In this document: one piece after another, positions 36,003-49,978 of the stretch
Numbering within the stretch: position 1 is the stretch's first letter
Layout of the letters: the number at the start of each line of letters is the position of its first letter
Assembly: GCA_004352715.1 (NCBI GenBank)
Contig: SCFE01000088.1
Span: 1,666,898-1,730,897 of the forward strand
DNA: 64,000 nt
Direction: 5' to 3'
Source of the DNA: Hofstenia miamia
Taxonomy: Eukaryota; Xenacoelomorpha; Acoela
The notes under the pieces: generated by a model
The model's database searches: none
Seen by the model: only the letters and a program-made list of their open reading frames with translations
What the model was told of the DNA's origin: nothing
Translations under genes and position numbers: made by a program

Positions 36003-36430
36003 TCTCGCTCTCTGTACGCCTTCCATATTAATAATTTGCACAGAATTAATATTTGTACAAGAATTGCCAAAAACTCGCTTTGTTTACGCCAAATATTTAT
36101 ATCTCGCTTTATTTTGATTTTTTCTTTGCTTAGAGTCTTCTCTAGATTGACTATGTACAAAAACGGTATGTTCACACTACTATTGTAAACGCTGTTTAAT
36201 TCAAGCTTTATTAAATCCGAATATCTTACTAGTTTGTCGATTTTTACGTAATTAGGTTTGTGATATTCAATAATAATAAAATTATCGAATCTGAAGTAAA
36301 TTAATTCTAATAATTTTTATTCCTTCCTATTCAAGCACTCTAATCCAAATTAATCAAAATCGAAAATTATGGATAAAACTATAGGTAATATTAAGCTATT
36401 CCATAGTATTTACAATTTTTTGTTTTGTAT

Positions 36431-36471
<41 letters not shown>

Positions 36472-37290
36472 TATACTTCCCGTATCAATATGATAAAATT
36501 AAATTAGTTGGATTCACTTACTTACAAACAATTTGTCTAATCCGAACTTCCAAAATTCTTTATTTTAACCTCAATAATTGCTGATATTTTACGAATATTT
36601 AATTAGATAAATTAATATCACGAAGAGAAAGGGTTTAATAAAACTACTAAGATTCATTATACTAGTTGTCTAATCCGCCATTAGTTAATTGGTGCAGTCC
36701 AAATAAAAAAATATATGAGTTCCAGATTAAACGGTATATATCAAGGTTGGGAGCAGGAAATTATTGTACGGCGCAGCCCTCCTCACAGCTCAACTAAAGC
36801 TTTGTTTACCTTGGCCGCACTAGAAAAACAACAAGATTCATATAATTTTGAGAGTTTCGAATAGTTGGCTTAATGCAAGTTCAAGTTTTTAAAATATAAT
36901 GTTTTGCAATATTAGCAAAAATTAACGCATAACAATTCATCCTGCATTTCATTGACTTAGCCTTGGTCCACACTGCCAACATGAATATTTTTCGGTCTAC
37001 CTATCCCTAGGCCCGGATGAGCGATGTCTACCCACAGTTCACACTGCGAACTGACCCTCTTCCATACTTAATATATCTCATATACAATTTTTTTTAAAAA
37101 AATATAAAATGCAATAGATTGAACTGTTTCCAAAACATCAAAATACCAATATTTATGTCTTTTTGATTATTTGTACATTTTTATCCACCTGATTATCACT
37201 TATTAGCAATGAATTACGTTCAATTCTGTCGAATGCAATACTTCGAATATATATAATGTATAAATAAATAAATAAATAAATATATATTAT

Positions 37291-37321
<31 letters not shown>

Positions 37322-40300
37322 TCATGCTTTCAATGATCACTATACTTAATCATAACCAATTATTTTAGGAATTCTACAATAAAATAATAACTCTGTGTTT
37401 CAGGGCAAAGCCAATTAACCGGCATGATAATATCCCTGAACCTACTCCCCACCGATTCTAACTTTTGCCCCGGTCTCGTACAATCTATATCTATTGTCCT
37501 GTACTGAATTTAATTCTTCTAAATTATGCATACATTAATCAAATTGAATTATGAATGGACATAATGTAAAAATATTGTAGTTTATAAAATATTACATTAT
37601 AGCAAATACAAAGTAATACATAGTAGCAAATATTAAGTCGATGCAGTACGGTTATCGTCGCATGCTTTGTTTCTATGATGGCATTTCCCCGGGCTGGAAA
37701 TAGCCTAGTTTTATTGATTTTATTGATCTCCATTTCGTTTGTTTATGTTAATATTTCAACCATTACTGGAAGACTACGACCGGGCCAGACGGGACAGTTT
37801 ACTATTATAATATAAAAATCTGGACTGTTTTGACTGGTACTAATTTGTTACCAAAACTGATCATTTCAAATTTATCCATGTTAATTTCCATTTTATTAAA
37901 TTATTCCAATGGTTGAGATTCGAAATGTCATTATCTAATTCATCCTGAACATTTATGATTCTATCTGCATATAAAACTATAGATGAAGTTGAACAACAAG
38001 CAGTAATATCATCAGTGAAAGCAAGGAGCAGGATCCTTGTGGTGCACCACTCATTATTGCCTTAGTCCTTGATAAATGGGAGTTTACAGAAACAAATTCA
38101 GGTGTCCATTTAGATAAGAAGTTAACTGCTTAAGAAAATTTCATCATTTTCAAATGTATGCTCAAGTTTCATAAATGAGCAAATCATGAACAAATTCAGG
38201 TGTCCATTTAGATAAGAAGTTAACTGCTTAAGAAAATTTCATCATTTTCAAATGTATGCTCAAGTTTCATAAATGAGCAAATCATGAACAAATTCAGGTG
38301 TCCATTTAGATAAGAAGTTAACTGCTTAAGAAAATTTCATCATTTTCAAATGTATGCTCAAGTTTCATAAATGAGCAAATCATGAACAAATTCAGGTGTC
38401 CATTTAGATAAGAAGTTAACTGCTTAAGAAAATTTCATCATTTTCAAATGTATGCTCAAGTTTCATAAATGAGCAAATCATGAACAAATTCAGGTGTCCA
38501 TTTAGATAAGAAGTTAACTGCTTAAGAAAATTTCATCATTTTCAAATGTATGCTCAAGTTTCATAAATGAGCAAATCATGAACAAATTCAGGTGTCCATT
38601 TAGATAAGAAGTTAACTGCTTAAGAAAATTTCATCATTTTCAAATGTATGCTCAAGTTTCATAAATGAGCAAATCATGAACAAATTCAGGTGTCCATTTA
38701 GATAAGAAGTTAACTGCTTAAGAAAATTTCATCATTTTCAAATGTATGCTCAAGTTTCATAAATGAGCAAATCATGAACAAATTCAGGTGTCCATTTAGA
38801 TAAGAAGTTAACTGCTTAAGAAAATTTCATCATTTTCAAATGTATGCTCAAGTTTCATAAATGAGCAAATCATGAACAAATTCAGGTGTCCATTTAGATA
38901 AGAAGTTAACTGCTTAAGAAAATTTCATCATTTTCAAATGTATGCTCAAGTTTCATAAATGAGCAAATCATGAACAAATTCAGGTGTCCATTTAGATAAG
39001 AAGTTAACTGCTTAAGAAAATTTCATCATTTTCAAATGTATGCTCAAGTTTCATAAATGAGCAAATCATGAACAAATTCAGGTGTCCATTTAGATAAGAA
39101 GTTAACTGCTTAAGAAAATTTCATCATTTTCAAATGTATGCTCAAGTTTCATAAATGAGCAAATCATGAACAAATTCAGGTGTCCATTTAGATAAGAAGT
39201 TAACTGCTTAAGAAAATTTCATCATTTTCAAATGTATGCTCAAGTTTCATAAATGAGCAAATCATGAACAAATTCAGGTGTCCATTTAGATAAGAAGTTA
39301 ACTGCTTAAGAAAATTTCATCATTTTCAAATGTATGCTCAAGTTTCATAAATGAGCAAATCATGAACAAATTCAGGTGTCCATTTAGATAAGAAGTTAAC
39401 TGCTTAAGAAAATTTCATCATTTTCAAATGTATGCTCAAGTTTCATAAATGAGCAAATCATGAACAAATTCAGGTGTCCATTTAGATAAGAAGTTAACTG
39501 CTTAAGAAAATTTCATCATTTTCAAATGTATGCTCAAGTTTCATAAATGAGCAAATCATGAACAAATTCAGGTGTCCATTTAGATAAGAAGTTAACTGCT
39601 TAAGAAAATTTCATCATTTTCAAATGTATGCTCAAGTTTCATAAATGAGCAAATCATGAACAAATTCAGGTGTCCATTTAGATAAGAAGTTAACTGCTTA
39701 AGAAAATTTCATCATTTTCAAATGTATGCTCAAGTTTCATAAATGAGCAAATCATGAACAAATTCAGGTGTCCATTTAGATAAGAAGTTAACTGCTTAAG
39801 AAAATTTCATCATTTTCAAATGTATGCTCAAGTTTCATAAATGAGCAAATCATGAACAAATTCAGGTGTCCATTTAGATAAGAAGTTAACTGCTTAAGAA
39901 AATTTCATCATTTTCAAATGTATGCTCAAGTTTCATAAATGAGCAAATCATGAACAAATTCAGGTGTCCATTTAGATAAGAAGTTAACTGCTTAAGAAAA
40001 TTTCATCATTTTCAAATGTATGCTCAAGTTTCATAAATGAGCAAATCATGAACAAATTCAGGTGTCCATTTAGATAAGAAGTTAACTGCTTAAGAAAATT
40101 TCATCATTTTCAAATGTATGCTCAAGTTTCATAAATGAGCAAATCATGAACAAATTCAGGTGTCCATTTAGATAAGNATGGAGTGGGATGTTAGAATCTT
40201 AACAATTTTTTATGTTTTCAAGAAAAAGTAATATTCCAGATCGAAATCCGTGTTGATTAGCCGATATTTGATTAGTAATTATTGGATATAATGTATCAAA

Positions 40301-43300
40301 GATAATTTTCTCAAAAAGAAGGGAAACTTTTGCCATAAAAATAATAGGCTTATTATTCGAAACCTCAGACTTCGAACATTTTTTATGAAAAGGAATTAAT
40401 TTTGCAATTTTCCATTATCACTAATAATAAATTCGAAGAGATTAAATACATGAATAGCCATTTCATCGCATATGATTTTTGAAAAATAATAAAAAGCCCT
40501 TAAGTTTTAGATTTCCTATAACAGATTCTTTTATTGATAGATCAATTTGATTAAACCTTCCGAGTTCAAAAAAATTTTTAATTTTGAAGCTGGTTACAAC
40601 TCATGGAGAAAAAAACATTCAGATGCTGTATTAGAATTTCGTGAGAAACTTTTCCACTCTTATCGGCAAAGGAAGATATTGTGGCCCACTAAATTCATAT
40701 TTAACTGAAAAACATTGATTTATTGAAAGAGGACAACTACATGATTTTAAATAAAGTGCTTTGTCTAGATCAGTAAATTCTAAGAGAATGCTTAGAGAAA
40801 TTAAATACCTTTCCATTTGAAAGTGATCACGTGCAGTTTTCTTATTAATGCTTATAGTACGATTGAATAATTATATATATATATATATATATNNNNNNNN
40901 NNNNNNNNNNNNNNNNNNNNNNNNNNNNNNNNNNNNNNNNNNNNNNNNNNNNNNNNNNNNNNNNNNNNNNNNNNNNNNNNNNNNNNNNNNNNNNNNNNNN
41001 NNNNNNNNNNNNNNNNNNNNNNNNNNNNNNNNNNNNNNNNNNNNNNNNNNNNNNNNNNNNNNNNNNNNNNNNNNNNNNNNNNNNNNNNNNNNNNNNNNNN
41101 NNNNNNNNNNNNNNNNNNNNNNNNNNNNNNNNNNNNNNNNNNNNNNNNNNNNNNNNNNNNNNNNNNNNNNNNNNNNNNNNNNNNNNNNNNNNNNNNNNNN
41201 NNNNNNNNNNNNNNNNNNNNNNNNNNNNNNNNNNNNNNNNNNNNNNNNNNNNNNNNNNNNNNNNNNNNNNNNNNNNNNNNNNNNNNNNNNNNNNNNNNNN
41301 NNNNNNNNNNNNNNNNNNNNNNNNNNNNNNNNNNNNNNNNNNNNNNNNNNNNNNNNNNNNNNNNNNNNNNNNNNNNNNNNNNNNNNNNNNNNNNNNNNNN
41401 NNNNNNNNNNNNNNNNNNNNNNNNNNNNNNNNNNNNNNNNNNNNNNNNNNNNNNNNNNNNNNNNNNNNNNNNNNNNNNNNNNNNNNNNNNNNNNNNNNNN
41501 NNNNNNNNNNNNNNNNNNNNNNNNNNNNNNNNNNNNNNNNNNNNNNNNNNNNNNNNNNNNNNNNNNNNNNNNNNNNNNNNNNNNNNNNNNNNNNNNNNNN
41601 NNNNNNNNNNNNNNNNNNNNNNNNNNNNNNNNNNNNNNNNNNNNNNNNNNNNNNNNNNNNNNNNNNNNNNNNNNNNNNNNNNNNNNNNNNNNNNNNNNNN
41701 NNNNNNNNNNNNNNNNNNNNNNNNNNNNNNNNNNNNNNNNNNNNNNNNNNNNNNNNNNNNNNNNNNNNNNNNNNNNNNNNNNNNNNNNNNNNNNNNNNNN
41801 NNNNNNNNNNNNNNNNNNNNNNNNNNNNNNNNNNNNNNNNNNNNNNNNNNNNNNNNNNNNNNNNNNNNNNNNNNNNNNNNNNNNNNNNNNNNTTTCAAAT
41901 TTATCCATGTTAATTTCCATTTTATTAAATTATTCCAATGGTTGAGATTCGAAATGTCATTATCTAATTCATCCTGAACATTTATGATTCTATCTGCATA
42001 TAAAACTATAGATGAAGTTGAACAACAAGCAGTAATATCATCAGTGAAAGCAAGGAGCAGAATTGGACCTAAGCAGGATCCTTGTGGTGCACCACTCATT
42101 ACTGCCTTAGTCCTTGATAAATGGGAGTTATCATGAACAAATTCAGGTGTCCATTTAGATAAGAAGTTAACTGCTTAAGAAAATTTCATCATTTTCAAAT
42201 GTATGCTCAAGTTTCATAAATGAGCAAATCATGAAGTACAAGATCAAATGCCTTTTGAAAATCTACATATGTTACATGGAGTGGGATGTTAGAATCTTAA
42301 CAATTTTTTATGTTTTCAAGAAAAAGTAATATTCCAGATCGAAATCCGTGTTGATTAGCCGATATTTGATTAGTAATTATTGGATATAATGTATCAAAGA
42401 TAATTTTCTCAAAAAGAAGGGAAACTTTTGCCATAAAAATAATAGGCTTATTATTCGAAACCTCAGACTTCGAACATTTTTTATGAAAAGGAATTAATTT
42501 TGCAATTTTCCATTATCACTAATAATAAATTCGAAGAGATTAAATACATGAATAGCCATTTCATCGCATATGATTTTTGAAAAATAATAAAAAGCCCTTA
42601 AGTTTTAGATTTCCTATAACAGATTCTTTTATTGATAGATCAATTTGATTAAACCTTCCGAGTTCAAAAAAATTTTTAATTTTGAAGCTGGTTACAACTC
42701 ATGGAGAAAAAAACATTCAGATGCTGTATTAGAATTTCGTGAGAAACTTTTCCACTCTTATCGGCAAAGGAAGATATTGTGGCCCACTAAATTCATATTT
42801 AACTGAAAAACATTGATTTATTGAAAGAGGACAACTACATGATTTTAAATAAAGTGCTTTGTCTAGATCAGTAAATTCTAAGAGAATGCTTAGAGAAATT
42901 AAATACCTTTCCATTTGAAAGTGATCACGTGCAGTTTTCTTATTANNNNNNNNNNNNNNNNNNNNNNNNNNNNNNNNNNNNNNNNNNNNNNNNNNNNNNN
43001 NNNNNNNNNNNNNNNNNNNNNNNNNNNNNNNNNNNNNNNNNNNNNNNNNNNNNNNNNNNNNNNNNNNNNNNNNNNNNNNNNNNNNNNNNNNNNNNNNNNN
43101 NNNNNNNNNNNNNNNNNNNNNNNNNNNNNNNNNNNNNNNNNNNNNNNNNNNNNNNNNNNNNNNNNNNNNNNNNNNNNNNNNNNNNNNNNNNNNNNNNNNN
43201 NNNNNNNNNNNNNNNNNNNNNNNNNNNNNNNNNNNNNNNNNNNNNNNNNNNNNNNNNNNNNNNNNNNNNNNNNNNNNNNNNNNNNNNNNNNNNNNNNNNN

Positions 43301-45381
43301 NNNNNNNNNNNNNNNNNNNNNNNNNNNNNNNNNNNNNNNNNNNNNNNNNNNNNNNNNNNNNNNNNNNNNNNNNNNNNNNNNNNNNNNNNNNNNNNNNNNN
43401 NNNNNNNNNNNNNNNNNNNNNNNNNNNNNNNNNNNNNNNNNNNNNNNNNNNNNNNNNNNNNNNNNNNNNNNNNNNNNNNNNNNNNNNNNNNNNNNNNNNN
43501 NNNNNNNNNNNNNNNNNNNNNNNNNNNNNNNNNNNNNNNNNNNNNNNNNNNNNNNNNNNNNNNNNNNNNNNNNNNNNNNNNNNNNNNNNNNNNNNNNNNN
43601 NNNNNNNNNNNNNNNNNNNNNNNNNNNNNNNNNNNNNNNNNNNNNNNNNNNNNNNNNNNNNNNNNNNNNNNNNNNNNNNNNNNNNNNNNNNNNNNNNNNN
43701 NNNNNNNNNNNNNNNNNNNNNNNNNNNNNNNNNNNNNNNNNNNNNNNNNNNNNNNNNNNNNNNNNNNNNNNNNNNNNNNNNNNNNNNNNNNNNNNNNNNN
43801 NNNNNNNNNNNNNNNNNNNNNNNNNNNNNNNNNNNNNNNNNNNNNNNNNNNNNNNNNNNNNNNNNNNNNNNNNNNNNNNNNNNNNNNNNNNNNNNNNNNN
43901 NNNNNNNNNNNNNNNNNNNNNNNNNNNNNNNNNNNNNNNNNNNNNACTTAAGAAAAAATATCTTAGAATTTTATTCAATTAATCAAAAGAATTTAATCTT
44001 GAAATACTACGCTTGAGTGTTTAATCTCTTGAAATAGTACTTTAGAAATTACAGTGTAATATCAAGAAAATAATTTCTAGTTTTATATGTAAGAGAATTA
44101 AATCTAGAAAATAATAATTTTGAAAAAATATATTTTAGTAATGCACATAGCACAAATTCAATAATTAATGAAAATGGCAATGAACAATTTTGCCTCAGTT
44201 GTATAAAATGCATACTCACAATCACTGAAAATAGGCAGGCAATTTCACTTATGTAAATCATTTAATTAAATTATACGAAATGTCTTTGCATATAAATGTT
44301 AGCAATTTGTAAATGAATTTGGCTTTTACGAATTTAATTTAGCTGTGATTTTATAATTAAATGTATAAATTCATTATTTTAGTGAATATAAATAAATACT
44401 TATACTGACCTAATGCTACAAATTTATATACACTTTGAGATTCTTTGTTGTAATTTCGCATAAATTATTCCTATATGTCACCCTTGAATTAAAAGGGTTT
44501 TTCAAATAAGAAAATATTATCTAAAAAATAACAAATTAAGTTTCTATTTCCATAATAAGAAATTGATATACTAGAAAAATAAGAGATTTTTGCTGAGAGT
44601 GTAGACATTTCTTGTGGTGTGGTGTGGGTCGAAAATGTATCCCCCGGTAGGCCTTAAATTTAGCATTGCTAAGCAATTTAATTGCTCAAGAATGTCGCAA
44701 GCGGAAATTACGAAATCTCCAAATTGTCACCATAGAAAAATACATTTTAATAGTTTCTTTCTTAGCACATTGCCTTTCTTTTAACTATGTTTAAAAACAA
44801 TGTTATTGTCTCCTATGAAAAGGCGTACACAAGGGGAGTCATGGTGGAATGTCCCCACGACACACTTTCGAAACTGATTTTGATTGGTTAAAGGAAAAAA
44901 TGTTCGGCAAAACAATAAAGAATTTTAAAAACTATATGGGGAAATGCATTTTCAAAGTTTTTTTATCAATATTTTCACATGATCAAGACCGCCCCTACTT
45001 CTATTTATGCAATTTCAATGCCAATTTACAAATTTTTTATCTTTTCTATCTAATAATATTATGTAAGAAGATATAGAAGCTGTTAACTACTGCTGTTAAC
45101 ATGAAAACGGTTGCTGCTTGCTGTTAACAGCTTCCTTAGCTATAAACAGCAAAATGGGAAGCCCTGTATCTCTCAATGATGGTTCATGCCTAGTACAACG
45201 CAATTGATAAGCAGTAAACTTTATATTTGTGAATCAACAATTTGCAGAATAATAAGATATCATCTATTTTTAATTTCTGAGAACCACTAAATGTATTCAA
45301 TGAATGACACACAATATTTTTTTTAGTAATATTTTTATTAAAAACTATTTTCTAGAGCAACATTGTACAAGAGTTAGATTG

Positions 45382-45428
<47 letters not shown>

Positions 45429-48400
45429 AGCATCATCAGAATTAACCAAGCTGCTAAAGTCGATTAAGAAGAAGAATAAGATCGAAAACAATTATGATTA
45501 AAAACATATTGTAAAAATATAGGATCAGTTTAGATTAATTTGTATTATGCAACCAAGCAAGAACAAGTGTTATTAATTAGAGATTAGTATTTGTCGATAA
45601 TCATATTTTTGTCGAAACGAAGGGGCGAAGTCGCTTCCATTTTTTTTAGCCGCCATATTGGCAGACGAGTGATTTAAATTTGAAATCGACAGGTACTTTT
45701 CTGAAATACTATATATAAATTAAATTCAGGGTATTTCAACAAATATGGGTAGGGAAAGTCTACGATCTGCATTAATTTATTTTATCGTATCCCAATAATA
45801 ATTGTAGCGTTATCATCATTCACTGAAGCAAAATAAAATCACCAAAAACAAACATATTATCTGAATTTGGAGCTATACTGTAGCAAATGATAATAACTAA
45901 AATAACTTGAACAATGATATTATAATTGTTACTTTGTGAAGTTATATAAATACAAATTAACAAATATTTGCATTGAGTAAGAAAACTATATTCGCAGGCA
46001 AAATCTCAATCACTTTTGGGAAATCAATTACTGTGAAATTAAAAAAAGGTTTTCCAGAAAAGAAACAAACTCCATGAGCATATTGACTTGATTGAATAGA
46101 AGTTGACAGAGTATTATAATTCTTAAGATGTACGTCACTTTTCTTTTCTGCAGTCAACCACGTTTTAGTAATACATAAGATGTCTAGATTGTACCAAAAA
46201 ACAATTTTTCTAGCGATAGTTTTTTATCTAAAGATAAAGAGCTTCTTGCGTTAGTGTAGTAGAATGTAAATTTTTAGAGAAATTTTGTCAATCAATAGAA
46301 ATATGATTAATATCATCACATCAAAAGCAAATCTACACATCATTCATACGCTCTATTCTAGAGTACTATTCACCCGTTTGGAGCAACGCAATAACTAAAG
46401 AACAATCAAAGGATTTGCAACGCATTCAAAAGCGTGCTCTGCGGATACCTTTTCCGATTTTTAAATATGAAGCAGCATGGCTTACCAGCAAAGGTCAATG
46501 TCTAAGTGATCGTCGAAATTCATGCTGTACTAAACTTTGGAAAAAAAATCCGAGACAAAGAAATTCACCCACTCAGTCATTTTGTGCCAAACATAAGTGA
46601 TTTAGATTATAATTTACGTAACATTCGTGATTACTCTTTCCCTCATCGAACTTTCAGAATCTAGAACAGTTTTGTCTACAATCAAATAGCAGCAATGAAT
46701 TTGGTTACATATGGAAAATGATAGATATATAAACATATATAGACATATATATAAATATATGTTTGTAAATGGTAGTTTATAGTTATTACCTTTTATTTTT
46801 TCAACCTTTTGGTTGTAAAAGGTGAAATAAATGTCTCTCTTTTAATTCAAGCTTTTGGTTACGAATCTTTATTCTATTCTTTGTCAATTATTCATGTAAA
46901 TTGATCAATAGGAAAACTAAGTTTATGTAAAAACTTCTATTTTTATTCTTAACTTACAAGTACATTTTTGTAGGCAGAACATTACTATTTGATCAGCAAA
47001 AAATGGAAAGTAAATGTTTTTATATATGTTTTATATATATATATATATATATTTGTAAATAGTAGTTTATATGTATTACCTTTTATTTTTTCAACCTTTT
47101 GGTTGTAATTAAGGTGAAATAAATCTCTCTCTCTTAAAAAAAGCTTGAGGTTACGAATCTTTATTCTATTCTTTGTCAATTATTACTTTATATTTTTTGA
47201 ATCTTACTTTATATTTTTTGGAAAACACTGTAAATATGAGGTTTGAAACAGAATATTATTTAAAAGGATTGATTAGGACCGAATTATTTGCATATACTGC
47301 AGACCGGGCTTTATCATTTTCAACTCTGTAAAAGACTGTAGCTGTTGTCTGAAGGTCTTATTGCTTCATATCATAATTTTGAAGAAAGAAATATACTTAA
47401 TAAGTAATAAATGATATCTTGAAATTTGCTCCAACATCATTCAGATGCGCTCCAAAAAAGGAAAATTTCTCATTATAAATCCACTTACCACCTTCTAAAT
47501 AAAAAATCTGTTAGTATATGAGCCCAAGTAATACATATATGTTAAATATATTTAATACCATGCTATTAAATGACATTTATAAATTATATTTAAAAACATA
47601 TATTTGAGTTTAAGAGCGAGTTGTATTTCTGCACAATTGAAGTATAAATTTGCAAAATCTCAATACATTTTAGCATTAATTGAAAATTTATTAAAAAATA
47701 TACTAATTTCTTGAAAAAATCCGATTACAAAGCTTAGCATTTCTCATATAAATCAGTATATAATTAGATCGGTAAACATGCAGATGCAGCAATTCGCTAG
47801 ATTACACTGTAAATATTGTTATATATAAATAGACATTTCTTAGAAATTGATAAAATGCGAATTTGTTTTGTAATTCCTAAAGCATCGAAATGACGAATTT
47901 TACAATAAATTAAAAGCATTTAACTGAAGAAAATAGTAAAAAAAATTCATGAACCTGTTTAATTTAAGGTTCAATCATTTATTATGAGAATGCATATTCA
48001 ATATTAATGGCATAAGTGTGGTATTGTTGATTTTATGCAAAATTCTTAGAGACAAGATGTATTAATATGCACGCGGTTTTATTTTATTAAGCAAATTTAA
48101 TAGTAGAATCAAACATTGACAAACAACATCGGTGTCCTGCATAAGCTATATTTAAACATTCTTCTTGATACATTCATTTTAATACAGAAAAATTTAATAC
48201 CAATATAAGACCTAAGCACATAGAATAGTATTACCTACATATATAAATTATGCAGATAACAATTTTAAAAACTTCAAAAAACTTTTCATGTAATCTAATA
48301 AATTTCTAAATATAATGAAAGTACTCGACCCAACTAAAATTAATTTAAAAAATTACTCAGTTCACAGCGATCTCCAGTATAACCATCATCACACTGACAA

Positions 48401-49929
48401 ACAGATGGAGGCATGACACAGAATCCATGTATGCTACATTCTGGAACACAAACAGCTAAAAAAATTTATTTACTTCAATTATACAGAAACGTATATAGTA
48501 TATATCGTATTTATATACAAGTTTAATTTCTTAGCTTCTCATCAAACTAAACTAAATATATGTTGAAAAACCCTATGTAAAAACACAAGATGTTAACCTA
48601 AGTAAATTTATAAACTTGATGGTTTCAATTTTAGTAAATAGAAAATTTCGATAAATTATTCGATATTACAAGCAAAAAATGAAAAAAAATTGCCTTTCAA
48701 ACAAAGATCGAGTTGGTTTCGAGTTCTTGAAATGTCGAGTTGAGATTTCTGACCTAGAGTCGACTCGAATTTCGAGTACACGTAGAGACATTCTGCGATT
48801 CTTCGATAGTGCCTATTCTCACTTTGATCGTAATGTTCCTATTTTTAGCCTTTATTTTATCTTGTTTTTCAAAAAGCTTTTAATAAAGTTCCTCATTATA
48901 TCTTACAGACCAAACTTCCTAAACTTGGAATGGACTCTTCTTTCATATGTCTCATCTTCGATTATCTTTCTGACAGAACTCTATTGATTCCGTATTTTCT
49001 CTTCACGATATTCATCAATGATTTTATACCACATGTTTCTGGTCCTAATTTTCATTGTATGCAATATGCTCATGACACATCTACAAATTGGGTTCCAAAC
49101 AATATCTCCAAAAAAGAATCTCTTCTTTTTGTTCCTCTAAATCCTTTACGCCTCCTGTTTCCTATCTAAGCGAATAATCTAATTCATTTTAAGCTGAATG
49201 CTGGCGATCTCGGTTTAATAATTTCCTCCTCACCGTCCTGGTCAAAACAACTTTCAATAAAAACTAAGAAGTCTTCCTCTGCTCTCTATTCCTTGTCATC
49301 ACTGCCGAGTTCTCTTAGTTCTTCATCCAAATTAATTCTCTTTAAATCATATTATTTCTCCATTCTCCACTACTATTCTCATTTCTGGCATCGAAATTCC
49401 TCTTCTTCTACTAAACTTGATAGGCTTTTGCATCGCGGCTTTGCTGATTTTTTAATCTAACCAAACTTACCTAAAGCATCTTTTGCCAATTTCCAATTAC
49501 ATCAAGTTTCTTGATTTCACTTTTACTAACAAATTTCTTCTTGGCACTTGTGTCTTCGATTTTTCAAATTGTCTAATTTTCGCCAAGCATTTATATAATT
49601 CTCGCTCTTCCGTTAATGTCTTACTTCATCTCTCTCACATTCATAACACAACTTGTTTTCATAAATATTTCTATCCAATAATCATTCTTGCTAACGTTAT
49701 TATCTCAAATCTAGAAATCGATCTTTAATCTAGCCCTTGAGTTATAAAAAATCAAATCCTCACATTTCTTCTTTCTTCCTTAATTCAATTTGGTCATCAA
49801 ATTAAATGTGATTTCTTGTCATTCTGTACCCGTTCCTCCTGCAACTGGTTTTTCTAATTTTCCTTTCTATATTTCTCAATATAAATATATTTTAAAAGCA
49901 TTTTATTTCCACTTTGTTGGTAAAATACA

Positions 49930-49978
<49 letters not shown>

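Larger units (their letters stand above)
35944..48356 (-). other. receptor intron 4, 12.4 kb, repeat-rich
   Basis: The largest intron visible. It holds microsatellites, two LINE RT copies with the 98-bp array, two 1000-N gaps, and a plus-strand LINE end. Stretches 43946-45384 and 47185-48356 contain nothing I recognise. An undetected exon pair is possible but not required by phase. Confidence 0.65.

Noticed and set aside
38091-40176. CRISPR-like or coding tandem array
   Set aside because: Units are directly contiguous without spacers, and 98 is not a multiple of 3; it is LINE DNA.
45075-45135. Stem gaagctgttaac / gttaacagcttcc as a regulatory hairpin
   Set aside because: Short, in a repeat-rich intron, and the inner sequence contains further gctgttaac copies; chance or microsatellite-like origin is as likely.
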